This document shows, piece by piece, positions 62,244-64,000 of a DNA stretch of 64,000 bases; position 1 is the first letter of the stretch, and every line of letters begins with the position of its first letter. Location of the stretch: contig NZ_JAHKQJ010000007.1 of the NCBI RefSeq assembly GCF_018861045.1, positions 372,001 to 436,000 of the forward strand, read 5' to 3'. A program made the position numbers and the translations under genes. Source of the DNA: Octadecabacter sp. B2R22 (lineage in GTDB: Bacteria; Pseudomonadota; Alphaproteobacteria; Rhodobacterales; Rhodobacteraceae). The notes below the pieces were generated by a model. The model was not told the DNA's origin. It saw only the letters and a list, made by a program, of their open reading frames with translations, and ran no database searches.

Positions 62244-62945
62244 CTAAGCAACCTCGCGGCGTTCGACCTCTGCCAAAATCGGCAGGTGGTCTGACGCGTG
62301 TCTGCCCTTTGCCTTTTGCGGAATATCAAGCATCCGGACTGACAGGCGGTGGCAATGGGCAACGCGGTCCAATGCGCCAAGCGGCAAGCTGGCAGGAAAC
62401 GTGCGCCCCGGTGTCAGGATGGTATAGCGCCGTGCAAGTCGTCCCAGCCCGACTTTGCGGGACCATTCGTTAAAGTCACCCAAGATCACGGTGGGCCGTT
62501 CTGGTAGGGCGTCCAGCTCTTCGCGGATGTGATCCAGTTGTGCACGGCGTGAATGGCGCAGCAACCCAAGGTGAACCCCAACGATGCGCAGATCGGGCAG
62601 GTCAACGGCGACAGCGCCGCGGGGTTCTAACCCCGGCAACGGGTATCGGTGCACCTGCTGTGCAACCAGATCAGGCCGCGCAAGCAGGGCAATTCCATGC
62701 CAGCCCAAGCTTACACCATTTTCAGCAACGGGGAGCGGCACAAGTGACGTGCGCTGCGCGATTGCATCACGCGGTAGGGCGGTTGGGCGTTTGCCTGTGC
62801 GAAAATCGGCCTCTTGCAGAGCGACGATATCAGCATCAAACGACGCAATCGCATCCAGGACCCTCATTGGATCGCGGCGCAGGTCCATGCCGAGCCCTGC
62901 ACGGATGTTATAGCTTGCCAATCTAAGGGGTGCGTCTGGTCTCAT
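62244..62945 (-). CDS. Endonuclease/exonuclease/phosphatase family protein
   Basis: A 233-residue metal-dependent phosphodiesterase-fold protein. The motifs are LRLASYNIRAGLG at the N-terminus (catalytic Asn), IVALQEADF (Glu), RIVGVHLGLLRHSRRAQL, VILGDFNEWS (Asp, Asn) and the final ASDHLPILAEVE (SDH). Together they form the DNase I-like active site; whether it cuts nucleic acid or a phosphoester is unknown. Start at 62945 (MRPDAPLRLASYN) where family similarity begins. Divergent from the YjdF-like gene. Confidence 0.92.
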   Translation of the reverse strand: MRPDAPLRLASYNIRAGLGMDLRRDPMRVLDAIASFDADIVALQEADFRTGKRPTALPRDAIAQRTSLVPLPVAENGVSLGWHGIALLARPDLVAQQVHRYPLPGLEPRGAVAVDLPDLRIVGVHLGLLRHSRRAQLDHIREELDALPERPTVILGDFNEWSRKVGLGRLARRYTILTPGRTFPASLPLGALDRVAHCHRLSVRMLDIPQKAKGRHASDHLPILAEVERREVA

Positions 62946-62985
62946 AACGTTTATATTGGGGTTAAGCTGGCAGAAAAGTAGGGCC

Positions 62986-63627
62986 ATGGCCAAATCAACT
63001 CCGAATTTTGTCGTATTAGCCATTCAAGCGGTGCTGGGCATGGAAGTCGTGACCGGTGTCATGACACAAAACTTTCCTGCAATCTTTGTGGCCTCTGTCA
63101 CCTTAGGTCTGACGTTCCTGCCAAGCAGGTTCGCGCGTTTCTTCGGGGTTTCCTTGCCGCGCACTGTGTTGGCCTCAATCGTCGTTTTCATCTTTGCAAC
63201 GCTGTTCTTGGGCGAGGTCGGGGACTTTTACGAAAAGTTCTGGTGGTGGGATGTTGCGCTGCACTTCATGTCCGCCCTGAGCTTTGGGGCGATGGGGTTC
63301 TTGTTGATTTTTATGCTGTTTGAGGGCGACCGTTACGCGGCCCCTGCATGGGCGCTTGCGACGCTGGCGTTTTGCGTCGGTATGTCCCTTGGTGGCCTTT
63401 GGGAAGTGTTTGAATATTCGATGGACTCACTCTTTGGTATGAACATGCAAAAATCCGGTCTCGACGACACAATGCAGGACCTGATTGTGGACGCCATTGG
63501 GGCCGCAATCGGTGCGTTTTCGGGGTATCTATATCTGAAGGGCCGCCAGTTAGGGGGGCTTGGTAAAATGCTGGAAGACTTCGTGCAGGCAAACGCGCGG
63601 TTTTACCGCAAGACGCCTAGAAAATAG
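62986..63627 (+). CDS. YjdF/DUF2238-like integral membrane protein
   Basis: A 213-residue membrane protein with about six hydrophobic segments. The family features FWWWDVALHFMSALSFGAMGF (WWD...LH, acidic/His in the membrane), FCVGMSLGGLWEVFEYSMDSLFG (WE...E) and a final DTMQDLIVDAIGAAIGAFSGYLYL (D-x-x-x-D) recur in YjdF-like proteins. Function unknown; conserved acidic and His residues in the membrane suggest metal or proton handling. Start at 62986 is the internal ATG with best fit; 62956 is also open. Confidence 0.8.
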   Translation: MAKSTPNFVVLAIQAVLGMEVVTGVMTQNFPAIFVASVTLGLTFLPSRFARFFGVSLPRTVLASIVVFIFATLFLGEVGDFYEKFWWWDVALHFMSALSFGAMGFLLIFMLFEGDRYAAPAWALATLAFCVGMSLGGLWEVFEYSMDSLFGMNMQKSGLDDTMQDLIVDAIGAAIGAFSGYLYLKGRQLGGLGKMLEDFVQANARFYRKTPRK

Positions 63628-63692
63628 ATGTATCAACCGTTTCGCTTCGTCCGAGACCATTCTATTTGCAGCTAATTTTATCGCTTAAGGCC

Positions 63693-63731
63693 TTGCTAAG
63701 CAGTGGTCGTTAATCGGGGTTTGCTTAGTAA
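63693..63731. repeat. Inverted repeat overlapping the ribosome-binding site of the last gene
   Basis: TTGCTAAGCA (63693-63702) and TGCTTAGTAA (63722-63731) form a stem with one mismatched position. The second arm touches the AAGGAG ribosome-binding site (63730-63735) of the gene at 63743, so folding could mask translation; alternatively it is a protein-binding operator. Confidence 0.45.
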
Positions 63732-63742
63732 GGAGTAAGCCT

Positions 63743-64000
63743 ATGATGAACAGTATCTCAACCCAGACCACCAGCATGATGCAACAGATGGGTGTCGGGC
63801 AGGCGCCCCCGCCGCCGCCACCGCCGCCCGAGGAGGGGACCTCCACCGGTAGCGCATCCGGCATGACGGACGTCCAAGAAAGCGGGCAGGGTGATCGCCC
63901 GCCGCCACCACCCCCGCCGTCCGATGGCGGCGGTCAAATGGGCGCGGAAACAAGCGGCATGGATGCGCAATCCATGTTGGAAGGCTTGTTTGAAGCCCTT
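63743..64000 (+). CDS. Polyproline-containing protein, 3' end outside window
   Basis: The ATG at 63743 follows AAGGAG. Eighty-six residues are visible: a Gln/Met/Ser-rich start, a run of eight prolines (residues 22-29), EEGTSTGSASGMTDVQ, a second run of seven prolines (about 51-57), then a Gly/Met/Ser-rich part ending QSMLEGLFEAL. No family can be assigned. Such proline repeats would need EF-P for translation. An antisense Arg-rich frame in the same stretch is an artefact of the GC-rich repeats. Confidence 0.75.
   Translation, partial: MMNSISTQTTSMMQQMGVGQAPPPPPPPPEEGTSTGSASGMTDVQESGQGDRPPPPPPPSDGGGQMGAETSGMDAQSMLEGLFEAL

Noticed and set aside
1-64000. CRISPR arrays, insertion sequences, prophage genes
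   Set aside because: No regularly spaced long repeats, transposases, integrases or phage structural genes were found on reading both strands.

Overview
The window comes from a moderately GC-rich alphaproteobacterium, most likely a marine Rhodobacteraceae (roseobacter group) member. That placement is inferred from the gene mix: a GapR-type DUF2312 protein, form I aerobic CO dehydrogenase, linked urea transporter and urease operons, TRAP transporters, an NAD-dependent FdsGBAD formate dehydrogenase and a secreted-type LTD-Hint protein. No rRNA, insertion sequence, phage gene or CRISPR array was seen. There is one tRNA, tRNA-Thr(TGT).

Layout. 1-3466: a partial small membrane protein, a GapR-like protein, a PhzF-family enzyme overlapping a conserved hypothetical gene, tRNA-Thr, and an AT-richer patch with a doubtful membrane ORF. 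3467-13544, minus strand: a cox cluster for aerobic CO oxidation in the order coxC-like MHYT/LytTR regulator, coxM, coxS, coxL, coxD, coxE, coxF-like, mocA-like, coxG, coxI-like. CoxL carries the form I active-site Cys. Three 9-bp direct repeats at exact 21-bp spacing precede coxM. 13945-25428: the urea ABC transporter urtABCDE on plus, converging on the urease operon ureDABC-(secreted unknown)-ureEFG on minus. 25586-47926: a large alginate and hexuronate catabolic region. It holds a TRAP operon with a DUF475/TerC-like protein, a Gfo/Idh oxidoreductase and a ManD-type dehydratase; a divergent uxaC-uxuB pair; and a ten-gene minus-strand operon (algS, algM1, algM2, algQ, PL15 oligoalginate lyase, kdgF, beta-hydroxyacid dehydrogenase, SDR, kdgK, uxuA). 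A divergent GntR/FCD regulator closes the region. Five copies of a CTGGTATACCAG-like operator precede these three operons and a neighbouring MATE gene, suggesting one regulon. 49483-56812: a LysR regulator and the fdsG-fdsB-unknown-fdsA-fdhD-fdsD formate dehydrogenase operon, with a repeated LysR-type box before lysR and before fdsG.

56894-60879 is a tightly overlapping four-gene unit of unknown function: a putative GNAT-like protein, a ThiF/E1-like adenylating enzyme, a multi-pass membrane protein and an Acg/SagB-like nitroreductase. It is the best candidate here for an undescribed system. 61048-64000: an LTD-Hint protein, an endonuclease/exonuclease/phosphatase-family protein, a YjdF-like membrane protein and the start of a polyproline protein cut by the window end.

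Together the genes describe a heterotroph that supplements energy with CO and formate oxidation, takes nitrogen from urea and degrades algal polysaccharide (alginate oligomers and glucuronate). All functional statements rest on reading motifs and recalled family sequences; no database search was possible.
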